64,000 nt of DNA, from contig NZ_CP064689.1 of the NCBI RefSeq assembly GCF_023100945.1, positions 4,942,001 through 5,006,000 on the forward strand, read 5' to 3'. Made by a program: the position numbers and the translations under genes. This document shows positions 53,280-62,474 of the stretch, one piece after another (the first letter of the stretch is position 1; each line of letters starts with the position of its first letter). Source of the stretch: Bradyrhizobium sp. 200. Its GTDB lineage: Bacteria; Pseudomonadota; Alphaproteobacteria; Rhizobiales; Xanthobacteraceae. The notes below the pieces were generated by a model that saw only the letters and a list, made by a program, of their open reading frames with translations, did not search any database and had not been told where the DNA came from.

Positions 53280-54725
53280 ATGAACAGCACTTTGGAAGAC
53301 ACCCTTAGGCAGCACACGCGAGCGCCGCGACTGGGGACCGCGCAGCTAGCGCGACTGCGCGAGGTGACCAATCGTTACCATGGCGTCATCCGTTGGGACG
53401 GCGTGAGCACAGTCTCGCTCCCTTGCGCTGCTGTAGTGGTGCTCGAGGCGACGCATGCGACGTACGTCGAAAGGCTGGTCGAATCGCTGCACGAAAATTC
53501 GATCGTAATTTTACCTTTCGGTGAAAACCCAGCCTTCGACCTTCTTAAATCCAGATTGCATGCTCAAGGTTCGCTCGGCGCGCAGGGCGACGAGGCGCCG
53601 CATCATTTGTGGTGGGGTGGCCTCAAGCCACTTGCAGTGCCTACGGGTCTCTATCGCAAACAGGACACGCTGTTCATTTCGTCTTACGGAGCGAGCGACT
53701 CTACCGCTCAAGCAAAACGCCTTGTCGGTGACTTCCAGCAGTTCGGACTCGACCACGTTGTCATGCAGGCCGCGCAGAAGCCGAATCGCAACATGGAGAC
53801 GCTGTCCAAAGTCGACTTTATCTTGGAGCAGTGGACCCGCGCACATCGGCCGGTGTTCTGGATCAGTCCACGTGCACGACTCGCAGGTCCTCCGTTACTT
53901 CCGCAGGCACTTGGATGCGATGTGGCCATGCATCGAGGGTCCAACGGTACGATGACCACGGGTGTACAATTCTTTCACCAGACCGAGCACGCGCAGGCAT
54001 TGCTGGATATCTGGCAACGTCTCGCCAGAAATCATCCCGATCTGCCAGAATCGCTGCTGCTCGATCAGGCGTGGACGATGACCAATGCGCAGCGACAGTT
54101 GGAGACGGCCTGGCTGCCCGATACCTATTGGCAGACAACGGACGTTAAGCCCTGCGCTGGCACTACCATTCTTCGGCACGGCGACAGCCGCGAAATCGAT
54201 CGTCCGCTCGCACCGTTTGCGAGGTCACTGCAATCGGGGCGACAATTCAGCCGACACCGGCCACGGAACGCGCACCTGGTGATGAAGGGCGCCGCCAACG
54301 GCCTCGGCTTGATCACGGTCGTGATCCGGGACCTGCTGGCCGCCAGCACGCAGGACGTCGGTGAAGCTGTTGAAGCGGCCGCATCGGCTTTCGCCGCAGA
54401 TTGCGGGGGCTACTCGCAGATGGAGATTGTACTTTGCTGCTGGAACGAGCACCTCGAATCTGTCCTCCAGATCGAGCGCAGCCCATCGTTGTTGATAACT
54501 AACGCATTGGAACGTCTGCGGCCGGATTCCTTCAGGTCACGGGCGCGGCGCGAGCAGACGGCTGAGCCGGAGCACCTCGACCAAACGCGACTGGAAGAGG
54601 CAGACAACGACGATGGGCCGAGTCCTTCTTTGGTCCATCCCCTTGCCGCGCACACGGTTGAAGCAAGGCGGAATGTTCGGCCACGGCTTATACGGCGAGC
54701 TGTTCATTTATTCTGGGGCAAATGA
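53280..54725 (+). CDS. Large glycosyltransferase-like protein, paralog B
   Basis: A 481-residue paralog of the gene at 28860, alike over nearly the whole length. Shared blocks: LHENSIVILPFGENPAFDLL, APHH-WWGG-KP, TLFISS, KVDFI-EQW, RPVFWI-P-ARL, GCD-A-HR, MTTG--FF-QTE, LPES-LLDQAW and MEIVLC-WNE. The start aligns with paralog A, where the bases around it are also alike (AACGATGA-CA---TTTGGAAGAC). The last 60 residues diverge, acidic then basic. Transferase function is inferred from the middle domain; the N- and C-terminal thirds are unassigned. Confidence 0.65.
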   Translation: MNSTLEDTLRQHTRAPRLGTAQLARLREVTNRYHGVIRWDGVSTVSLPCAAVVVLEATHATYVERLVESLHENSIVILPFGENPAFDLLKSRLHAQGSLGAQGDEAPHHLWWGGLKPLAVPTGLYRKQDTLFISSYGASDSTAQAKRLVGDFQQFGLDHVVMQAAQKPNRNMETLSKVDFILEQWTRAHRPVFWISPRARLAGPPLLPQALGCDVAMHRGSNGTMTTGVQFFHQTEHAQALLDIWQRLARNHPDLPESLLLDQAWTMTNAQRQLETAWLPDTYWQTTDVKPCAGTTILRHGDSREIDRPLAPFARSLQSGRQFSRHRPRNAHLVMKGAANGLGLITVVIRDLLAASTQDVGEAVEAAASAFAADCGGYSQMEIVLCCWNEHLESVLQIERSPSLLITNALERLRPDSFRSRARREQTAEPEHLDQTRLEEADNDDGPSPSLVHPLAAHTVEARRNVRPRLIRRAVHLFWGK

Positions 54726-55178
54726 ATTTTGCGGTAACAGCGGCTCGGTAATAGGCGGGATTCGGGTTCATGAGATGTTCGATGCCTTGTTTATCTGAGG
54801 TGATCAGCCGGAGCAGCTTCCAAATCGCCCGATCGGCCGAGCAACCTGCTTATCTCATGCTCGACAGTAAGACCGTAGAGCCCATCGTCAATAACGTCGT
54901 GGATCACTCAATCCCGACGGCACACGAGCCGCTCCTCGAGGTGCCCTAAAGCCCGTAGCGAAGGACTTTCCTGTGAGCCTAACGGCTCGCTCTTAAGAAC
55001 CAACCTCGTCATCGCGGCGGTACGCCTCTCAAGAAGACTTGGATACACCTTCGGATATGGACCTGATGCGCGTCGGGGCTTCGGCTCCCAGTGCTTTCGG
55101 TCTGGACGATTGAAGGAGCAAAGATCAAGCCCCGGCAGTTAGCAGCAGTACTTATCAGTACGGCAATTAGGAACTTGC
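54726..55178. other. Intergenic stretch before the efflux operon
   Basis: 453 bases. A short open stretch reading QPAYLMLDSKTVEPIVNNVVDHS near 54850 may be a gene fragment, but it has no recognised family. The promoter of the efflux operon must be here; no regulator gene is divergent to it. Confidence 0.35.
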
Positions 55179-56459
55179 GTGAACGAACGAAATCAGCAGC
55201 CCCTATACCTTGTTCTTCGATGTCATCCGTTTGGCCGGACCACGTCGTGCGTCCTGTCGCTCCTCTTCTTGACAGCTTGTGAAGGGCAGCAGCGCCCCCC
55301 CGGTGCACCTCCCAGGCCCGAGGTGGGCGTCGTCGCGCTTCATTCTCGATCAGTAGCGATAACAACCGAGCTACCGGGCCGCACCGCAGCATCGTTGACA
55401 GCGGAGGTGCGCCCGCAAGTGAACGGCATCGTTCAAGCCCGCCTGTTCAACGAAGGGAGCGAGGTCAAGCAGGGTGATCCACTCTACCAGATTGATCCGG
55501 CAAGCTATCGAGCGTCATACGACAGCGCCGTGGCGGCGCACCAGAAAGCCGAGGCAGCCGTGCCGAGCGCCGAAGCCAAGGTCGAACGATATCAGGGGCT
55601 GGTCAAGCAGAATGCGGTGAGTAAACAGGACTTCGATGATGCCCGCGCGGCGCTTGCGCAGGCTAAGGCCGACGTGGCTTCGGCCCAGGCCAACGTCGAG
55701 ACCGCCCGCATCAATCTCGCCTATACCAAGATCACCGCGCCGATCGGGGGGCGGATCGACAAATCCTCGCTCACGCCCGGTGCACTTGTGACGGCCAGTC
55801 AAACTACGGCCTTTACCACCATTCGCACGCTCGATCCGATCAATGTCGACGTGACCGAATCCAGCACGAACCTGCTCAACTGGCGGCAAGCTGTCAGTGA
55901 CGGGCGCATCAAGTTTGGCGGTCCGGATGTAAACGTCAAGCTGAAGCTCGAAAACGGCGCGGTCTACTCGCACACCGGCAAGCTTTCCGTCGTCGAGTCC
56001 TATGTCAGCGAGACGACCGGAACGTTCGCGTTGCGAGCGCAATTTCCCAATCCCGATCGACTGCTTCTTCCCGGCATGTACGTGCGGGCCGTTATCGAGC
56101 AAGGCGTCGCCGAAAGCAGCTTCCTGGTACCGCAGCGCGCCGTCACGCGGAACACAAAGGGTGAGCCCACGGCGATGCTTGTCGCGCCCGACGGCAAGGT
56201 GGAGTTGCGCGTCTTGTCGGTCGGCAGAGGCGTGGGAAACAACTGGCTTGTCGACGGCGGCATTCGGAGCGGCGATCGCGTCATCGTTCAGGGCATGCAG
56301 TTGGTGCGGCCAGGTCAGGATGTCAGCGCTGTCGAGGTCACGATCGACGAGACGACGGGCGAAGTTCGTGGTCGAAAGCAGGGATCTACGCAATCTGGGA
56401 TACAGCAATCAGCTGGACGTGAACGGGGGCCGGATTCCGGCCCGGCAGTCAGGAACTAG
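55179..56459 (+). CDS. RND efflux periplasmic adaptor (MexA/AcrA type), lipoprotein
   Basis: A 426-residue membrane-fusion protein linking the RND pump to the outer-membrane channel. Start GTG; lipobox LTAC with Cys at residue 34. Lipoyl half-motifs (AEVRPQVNGIVQARLFNEGSEVKQGDPLYQIDP, then TKITAPIGGRID) surround a coiled-coil hairpin (ASYDSAVAAHQKAEAAVPSAEAKVERYQGLVKQNAVSKQDFDDAR). The C-terminal part contains LVPQRAVTRNTKGEPTAMLV. Three bases precede the pump gene. Confidence 0.92.
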   Translation: MNERNQQPLYLVLRCHPFGRTTSCVLSLLFLTACEGQQRPPGAPPRPEVGVVALHSRSVAITTELPGRTAASLTAEVRPQVNGIVQARLFNEGSEVKQGDPLYQIDPASYRASYDSAVAAHQKAEAAVPSAEAKVERYQGLVKQNAVSKQDFDDARAALAQAKADVASAQANVETARINLAYTKITAPIGGRIDKSSLTPGALVTASQTTAFTTIRTLDPINVDVTESSTNLLNWRQAVSDGRIKFGGPDVNVKLKLENGAVYSHTGKLSVVESYVSETTGTFALRAQFPNPDRLLLPGMYVRAVIEQGVAESSFLVPQRAVTRNTKGEPTAMLVAPDGKVELRVLSVGRGVGNNWLVDGGIRSGDRVIVQGMQLVRPGQDVSAVEVTIDETTGEVRGRKQGSTQSGIQQSAGRERGPDSGPAVRN

Positions 56460-56462
56460 CCG

Positions 56463-59400
56463 ATGTCTCGTTTCTTCATCGATCGCCCGGTTTTTGCTTG
56501 GGTGCTCGCTATCGTCGTCATGCTGGGCGGCCTACTCTCCCTCAGAACGCTTTCGATATCACAGTACCCGCAGATCGCCCCGACCACGGTACGCATCAGC
56601 ACAACCTACGCGGGCGCGGATGCCCAGACTGTCGAGAACTCGGTGACCAAGGTCATTGAGCAGGGAATGACCGGTATCGACAATCTCGATTACATGACCT
56701 CGACTTCGACGTCGACCGGCTCGTCGCAAATCACGCTCACCTTCACTAGCGCGGCGAATCCCGATACGGCGCAGGTGCAGGTGCAGAACAAACTCCAACT
56801 CGTCACTTCGTTGCTGCCTCAAACCGTACAGAATACCGGCCTTTCCGTTACGAAATCGTCGACGGGCTTCCTTATGGTGATTGGCTTCGTCTCGTCCGAC
56901 GGCAAACTCTCCTCAATCGATCTCGCCGACTTCGTCAACAGCACACTGAACGATGCGCTCAAGCGCGTGGAAGGCGTCGGCGACACCCAAATGTTCGGAT
57001 CCGGTTACGCCATGCGCATCTGGATCGACCCCGACAAGCTAGCCAAATACGCGCTAATGCCGGGCGAAGTCGCTACCGCGATCGAAGCGCAGAACACGCA
57101 AGTTTCTGCCGGCCAGCTCGGCGGCCTACCGGCGCGCACGGGGCAGCAGCTCAACGCGACCGTGACCGCGCGCAGTCGCCTCCAGACTCCCGAGCAGTTC
57201 CGCAACATCATCCTCAAAAGCGCCACCGATGGTTCGCTGGTACGGCTGAACGACGTCGCCAGTGTCGAGCTAGGCGCCGAAAGCTACACCACCAGCGCGG
57301 CGTACAATGGAAGACCGGCTGCCGGCCTCGCTGTCAATCTGGCGACCGGCGCGAACGCCATCAGCACCGCGCGGGCAGTCAAAGCCGCTATCGCGCGCGC
57401 CTCCTCAACGTTTCCGCAAGGCGTCGAGGTGGTCTATCCTTATGACACTACGCCATTCGTGGAACTATCGATCGAAGAGGTGGTGAAGACGCTGATCGAG
57501 GCAATCATTCTCGTCTTCATCGTTATGTTTGTCTTTTTGCAGAATATCCGAGCCACTCTGATTCCTACACTGGCGGTTCCTGTTGTCCTGCTTGGCACGT
57601 TCGGTGTGCTCGCCATCTTCGGCTATTCCATCAACACGCTGACCATGTTCGCCATGGTGCTGGCGATCGGGCTTCTGGTCGACGACGCGATCGTTGTGGT
57701 TGAGAACGTCGAGCGCGTTATGCGGGAGGAAGGACTTTCTCCAAGAGATGCAACGCGGAAGTCCATGGATGAGATCACGAACGCGCTCGTCGGCATCGCA
57801 ACCGTGCTGTCCGCTGTGTTCGTGCCGATGGCATTCTTCGGCGGCTCCGTTGGTATCATTTATCGACAGTTCTCGGTCACGATCGTGTCGGCAATGATCC
57901 TGTCGGTGCTGGTCGCGCTCGTGCTGACGCCTGCGTTGTGCGCGACCGTCCTGCGCCCTCCCAAGAATCAAGCGACGCGGACCGGGGTGTTCGGCTGGTT
58001 CAACCGCGTATCCGATCGGGGAACACAAGCCTATCGCAACGCCGCGAAGGGCGTCATACGACGATCCGGGCGTTTCCTGCTCGTTTTCGTAGCCATTGTC
58101 GTCGCGATCGGCGTGATGTTCGTGCGCCTGCCGGGTTCATTCCTGCCCCAGGAAGATCAGGGCATTCTGATGACCAGCGTGCAGCTTCCGGTGGGCGCGA
58201 CGCAGGATAGGACGCTGCGCATCCTCGAGGAAGTCAAGGAGCACTACCTCACGCAGGAGAAGAATGCCGTCGAAGGCGTATTCACCACGGCTGGCTTCGG
58301 CTTCGGCGGCCAAGGGCAGAACGTCGGGCTTGCCTTCGTCCGGTTGAGACCTTTTGCCGAACGCAGATCGGCGGCGTTGTCCGCGCAAGCCGTCGCCGGA
58401 CGCGCCATGATGGCATTTCGCGGCATCAAGGACGGACTGGCGTTCGCGCTTGCTCCTCCGGCCATCCAGGGTATGGGCAACTCCAGCGGCTTCGACTTCT
58501 ATCTGCAGGATGTCAACGGCGCCGGGCACACCGAACTGATGGAGACGCGCAACCGGCTCCTGGAACTGGCGGCACAGAATAAACTTCTCGCCAATGCCCG
58601 CCCGAATGGCCAAGAAGACGAACCGCAGTTCTCGGTCGACATTGATCAGGAAAAAGCTAGCGCGCTTGGCGTGAGCCTCACGGATATCAACACGACGCTT
58701 TCGACGGCCTGGGGCAGCAGCTATGTCAACGATTTTGTCGACCGCGGTCGGGTCAAGAAAGTCTACCTGCAATCGGACCGGGATTTTCGGATGCAGCCAG
58801 ATGACCTTGGCCGGTGGTACGTGCGAAATTCGTCGAACACCATGGTGCCGTTCTCGGCCTTTGCATCCGGCCGCTGGACATTCGGATCTCCGCGGCTCGA
58901 GCGATACAACGGCTCCGCGGCGGTCGAGATCCAGGGGGAAGCCGCTTCCGGCATCAGTTCAGGTACTGCTATGGAGGAAATCAGCGATCTCGTAAAGCAA
59001 TTGCCCTCCGGCTACGCCCATCAATGGACCGGCCTTTCCGCGCAAGAGCAATTGTCGAGCAATCAAGCTACTTCGCTTTATGTGATCTCGGTGCTCGTGG
59101 TGTTCTTGTCTCTCGCGGCCCTGTATGAAAGCTGGTCGATCCCGTTCGCAGTCATGCTTTCGGTTCCGATCGGAATCTTCGGCGCACTTCTGACGGCAAC
59201 CATGTTCGGTCAGACCAACGACGTCTATTTCAAGGTCGGCTTGCTGACGACTATCGGCCTCGCGGCAAAGAACGCCATCCTGATCATCGAATTCGCGCTT
59301 GAGCGGCAGGAGTCGGGCATCGACCTCGTCGAGGCGACGCTCGAAGCAGCTCGCCAGCGCCTTCGTCCGATTCTCATGACGTCCTTTGCCTTCATCCTGG

Positions 59401-59615
59401 GTGTCATGCCGCTTGCCTTCGCATCCGGAGCGGGCTCCGGCGCGCAGAATTCGATCGGCATTGGTGTCATGGGCGGCATGATCGCAAGCACTGCGCTTGG
59501 AACAATTTTCGTGCCGCTCCTCTTCGTCACCGTGCGCCGGGTATTCAAAGGCGGCCACGTAAAGCGCGATGCGCTGCGAGAAACCGATCCGGCGCCGGAG
59601 ACGATCCAGCCATGA
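56463..59615 (+). CDS. RND multidrug efflux pump, AcrB/MexB (HAE-1) type
   Basis: A 1050-residue inner-membrane proton/drug antiporter with twelve helices and two large periplasmic loops. [23 protein letters not shown] is the HAE-1 opening; [24 protein letters not shown] in TM4 holds the Asp pair of the proton relay; and [14 protein letters not shown] in TM10 holds its Lys. [11 protein letters not shown] starts the second loop. Drugs are the usual substrates; specificity is unknown. Its stop overlaps the ATG of the next gene by four bases. Confidence 0.95.
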   Translation: MSRFFIDRPVFAWVLAIVVMLGGLLSLRTLSISQYPQIAPTTVRISTTYAGADAQTVENSVTKVIEQGMTGIDNLDYMTSTSTSTGSSQITLTFTSAANPDTAQVQVQNKLQLVTSLLPQTVQNTGLSVTKSSTGFLMVIGFVSSDGKLSSIDLADFVNSTLNDALKRVEGVGDTQMFGSGYAMRIWIDPDKLAKYALMPGEVATAIEAQNTQVSAGQLGGLPARTGQQLNATVTARSRLQTPEQFRNIILKSATDGSLVRLNDVASVELGAESYTTSAAYNGRPAAGLAVNLATGANAISTARAVKAAIARASSTFPQGVEVVYPYDTTPFVELSIEEVVKTLIEAIILVFIVMFVFLQNIRATLIPTLAVPVVLLGTFGVLAIFGYSINTLTMFAMVLAIGLLVDDAIVVVENVERVMREEGLSPRDATRKSMDEITNALVGIATVLSAVFVPMAFFGGSVGIIYRQFSVTIVSAMILSVLVALVLTPALCATVLRPPKNQATRTGVFGWFNRVSDRGTQAYRNAAKGVIRRSGRFLLVFVAIVVAIGVMFVRLPGSFLPQEDQGILMTSVQLPVGATQDRTLRILEEVKEHYLTQEKNAVEGVFTTAGFGFGGQGQNVGLAFVRLRPFAERRSAALSAQAVAGRAMMAFRGIKDGLAFALAPPAIQGMGNSSGFDFYLQDVNGAGHTELMETRNRLLELAAQNKLLANARPNGQEDEPQFSVDIDQEKASALGVSLTDINTTLSTAWGSSYVNDFVDRGRVKKVYLQSDRDFRMQPDDLGRWYVRNSSNTMVPFSAFASGRWTFGSPRLERYNGSAAVEIQGEAASGISSGTAMEEISDLVKQLPSGYAHQWTGLSAQEQLSSNQATSLYVISVLVVFLSLAALYESWSIPFAVMLSVPIGIFGALLTATMFGQTNDVYFKVGLLTTIGLAAKNAILIIEFALERQESGIDLVEATLEAARQRLRPILMTSFAFILGVMPLAFASGAGSGAQNSIGIGVMGGMIASTALGTIFVPLLFVTVRRVFKGGHVKRDALRETDPAPETIQP

Positions 59616-61168
59616 ACCGGCGATTGTTAATAGATTATTCCGGACCTGGAGCGATCACGACGGTTTGGGCGGACCGTCACAAATTCGAGGGAGGAGCGCG
59701 CGGCAACGCTCGCCGTTTGCTCGTCCTGTTGCTTTCAATCCAATTGCTGACCGGATGCGCTGTGGGCCCCGACTATGGATCTCCCTCCACTGAACTTCCG
59801 ACGCGTTGGTCGAACGCAAAGGCTACCAAGCCGCCGCCGGTTCCAAATCTCTCCCATTGGTGGCGTCGTCTAAAGGATCCAGTTCTGAACGCACTCATCA
59901 AGGAAGCCGTGGACGGCAATCTCGACGTGGCAAGCGCAAAAGGACGAATTCGCGAGGCGCGTGCGACGCGTCGGCAAGCGGTCGGCGCCTTGTTCCCACA
60001 GGTCGCGGGCTCCGGCTCGGCTACCCGAAATCAGGCCAGCGCGGTCTCGGCAGGCGACGGGGGGACAGGTACCTATAATCAGTTCCAGGCCGGCTTTGAT
60101 GCCAGTTGGGAGCTGGATCTGTTCGGCGGCAATCGTCGGGCCGTCGAGGCCGCAACCTATGGAGTCGACGCGGCAGAAGACGATTTGCGCGCAACGTTGC
60201 TGACCCTGGTCGGAGACGTAGCGGCCTACTACGCCGAAGCCCGCGGTTATCAAGCGCGTATCGCGCTCGCGCGCCGCACCGCGTCCTCGCAGCGCGAGAC
60301 CGCGGCGCTGACGCAAAAAAAATTCGATGCCGGTTCTTCCTCCGCAGTCGATGTAGCCAAGGCTTCGGCTCAGGCCGCAACCACGGAAGCCAACATACCT
60401 GCTTACGAGACATCCTATGCGCAAGCCGTGCACCGGCTTGGGGTGCTCCTGGGCCGGGATCCGACGGCGTTGACGCAGCCACTTCGCCGCAGTGCGCCTA
60501 TTCCGGCGCCGCGCCTGCCGTTGCCGACGGGTATTCCGGCCGACGTTCTTGTCATGCGGCCTGACGTCCGTCGGGCCGAGCGTCAATTGGCGCAGTATAC
60601 GGCCAAAATCGGCCAGGCGGAGGCCGCGCTCTATCCAAGCGTCACCCTCACCGGCTCGGTGTCGACGACCGGCCTCAAGATCGGCGATCTCGGCAAGAGT
60701 TCGTCCATCGGATGGTCATTCGGCCCGACGGTCAGCATTCCCATCTTCAACGGTGGCAAGCTGCGTGCTGCCGTCGAAATCGCGCAGGCCCAGCGCGACC
60801 AATACCACATCGCTTGGCGCTCCGCCGTGCTTTCTGCGCTCGAGGACGTGGAAAACTCGATTGTCTCGCTGGCGCAGGAGCGCATCAGGATCCAGAGCCT
60901 TTCAAAGGCCGCCCAGCGTTACCGCGAGGCGGCGCGCCTATCGCGCTCGCTTTACGAGACCGGCTCGTCGAGTTTTCTCGACGTGCTCGATGCCGAACGC
61001 TCGCTTTACACGGCGGAAGATTCGCTTTTGCAGAGCCGCGTCGCCATCGCAACCGATTACATCGCGCTTTCCAAGGCGCTCGGCGGTGGCTGGGACGGCA
61101 CGATCGACAGTTCGCGGCCGGACGTGAATGACGTCAATACCGGGCCGCACATACCAGTTTCGCAGTAG
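59612..61168 (+). CDS. NodT-family outer-membrane efflux lipoprotein
   Basis: A 518-residue TolC-like channel. Lipobox LTGC follows a basic and hydrophobic leader (Cys at about 50), so the true start may be slightly later. OEP repeats: [20 protein letters not shown] (NodT opening), [59 protein letters not shown], and the second repeat [33 protein letters not shown]. Overlapping start (ATGA) with the pump gene. Confidence 0.92.
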   Translation: MNRRLLIDYSGPGAITTVWADRHKFEGGARGNARRLLVLLLSIQLLTGCAVGPDYGSPSTELPTRWSNAKATKPPPVPNLSHWWRRLKDPVLNALIKEAVDGNLDVASAKGRIREARATRRQAVGALFPQVAGSGSATRNQASAVSAGDGGTGTYNQFQAGFDASWELDLFGGNRRAVEAATYGVDAAEDDLRATLLTLVGDVAAYYAEARGYQARIALARRTASSQRETAALTQKKFDAGSSSAVDVAKASAQAATTEANIPAYETSYAQAVHRLGVLLGRDPTALTQPLRRSAPIPAPRLPLPTGIPADVLVMRPDVRRAERQLAQYTAKIGQAEAALYPSVTLTGSVSTTGLKIGDLGKSSSIGWSFGPTVSIPIFNGGKLRAAVEIAQAQRDQYHIAWRSAVLSALEDVENSIVSLAQERIRIQSLSKAAQRYREAARLSRSLYETGSSSFLDVLDAERSLYTAEDSLLQSRVAIATDYIALSKALGGGWDGTIDSSRPDVNDVNTGPHIPVSQ

Positions 61169-61221
61169 CACTTCCGAATTCAGGCACTTCTCTTCATTGC
61201 GCGAACAAACGCATTCCATCT

Positions 61222-62472
61222 ATGCCGACAAACGTAGTGACCGAACCCAGACACATCTTGAGACGCATCGCTGTCGTCATCCTCGGGTTTGCCGCGGTGG
61301 GCCTGCTCGTCTGGCTGGTCAAAACCATGCTGTTTTCGGAGCAGACCGCGACCATGATCACGGCTCCGGCGACAATCGGTGACATCGAGGAGACAGTGCT
61401 GGCTAGCGGCACGCTGAAACCCGTCAAGCTCGTCGCCGTCGGCGCACAGGCTTCCGGTCGTGTCACATCCTTGAAAGTTTCTCTCGGACAGATGGTAAGA
61501 GCCGGAGATCTGATCGCGGAGATCGATTCCCTGACGCAGCAGAATTCGTTGCGGACGGCGCAAGCCACGCTGGCTTACACTCGCGCCCAGCGTCTCGAGA
61601 AGGAGGCAAGCCTTGTTTTGGCCGAGGCTACTCTCGCTCGCCAGCAACTTACCTGGGCGCAGAAAGCGTCGTCGCGCGCTGACTATGATTCCGCCGAAGC
61701 GACCGTGAAGACAACGCGCGCGCAGATCGCGCAGCTCGACGCCCAGATCGTGCAGGCAGAGGTAGGAATCGAGACCGCGCGCATCAATCTAGACTACACC
61801 CGTATTACGGCTCCTATTGACGGCACGGTGCTCTCAACCGTGACCCAGGAAGGTCAGACGGTGAATGCCGTTCAGTCGGCGCCGACCATCGTTATTCTTG
61901 GCCAGCTCGACACCATGACGGTGCGCGCGGAGATCTCCGAGGCAGACGTCGTCAGGGTCCGTCCAGGTCAGCCGGTCTATTTTACTATCCTCGGCGATCG
62001 TGACCATCGTCACTACGCAAGACTGGATTCCATAGAGCCGGCGCCGGAATCGATCCGCAATGACAGCAGTTTCAGTGCAACCAACGCAACGACTGCCAAT
62101 AGCAGTTCCTCGTCATCGTCATCGTCCACGTCCGCTGTCTACTACAACGGGATATTCACCATCCCGAACACGGATAGGAAACTTCGAACCTACATGACCG
62201 CGGAGGTTCATATTGTTCTCGCCGAAGCCCGCAAGGTACTAACAATCCCGGCGGCCGCACTCGGCAACGCCTCACCGGATGGAGCCAGTACGGTGCGGAT
62301 CGCCGAGTCCGGCGGCAGGATCAAGTCTCGAACGATCAAGATCGGCCTCAACAACAAGATCACGGTTGAAGTGAAAGCGGGTCTTAGGGAGGGTGAGCAC
62401 GTCGTGATCGGAGAAAAGAGCCGAGGCGCGTCCGTGGCGGGTGCGGTCCCCCCACCGCCCGGGGAATTCTAG
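61222..62472 (+). CDS. MacA-like periplasmic adaptor
   Basis: A 416-residue membrane-fusion protein with an N-terminal membrane anchor (about 14-36). The adaptor fold starts at TAPATIGDIEETVLASGTLKPVKLVAVGAQASGRVTSL. The hairpin (NSLRTAQATLAYTRAQRLEKEASLVLAEATLARQQ) and lipoyl part (ARINLDYTRITAPIDGTVLSTVTQEGQTVNAVQSAPTIVILGQLD) match MacA. An unusual Asn/Thr/Ser insert, ending in a run of Ser near residue 300, interrupts the beta-barrel domain. Two bases precede the MacB-like gene. Confidence 0.9.
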   Translation: MPTNVVTEPRHILRRIAVVILGFAAVGLLVWLVKTMLFSEQTATMITAPATIGDIEETVLASGTLKPVKLVAVGAQASGRVTSLKVSLGQMVRAGDLIAEIDSLTQQNSLRTAQATLAYTRAQRLEKEASLVLAEATLARQQLTWAQKASSRADYDSAEATVKTTRAQIAQLDAQIVQAEVGIETARINLDYTRITAPIDGTVLSTVTQEGQTVNAVQSAPTIVILGQLDTMTVRAEISEADVVRVRPGQPVYFTILGDRDHRHYARLDSIEPAPESIRNDSSFSATNATTANSSSSSSSSSTSAVYYNGIFTIPNTDRKLRTYMTAEVHIVLAEARKVLTIPAAALGNASPDGASTVRIAESGGRIKSRTIKIGLNNKITVEVKAGLREGEHVVIGEKSRGASVAGAVPPPPGEF

Positions 62473-62474
62473 CA

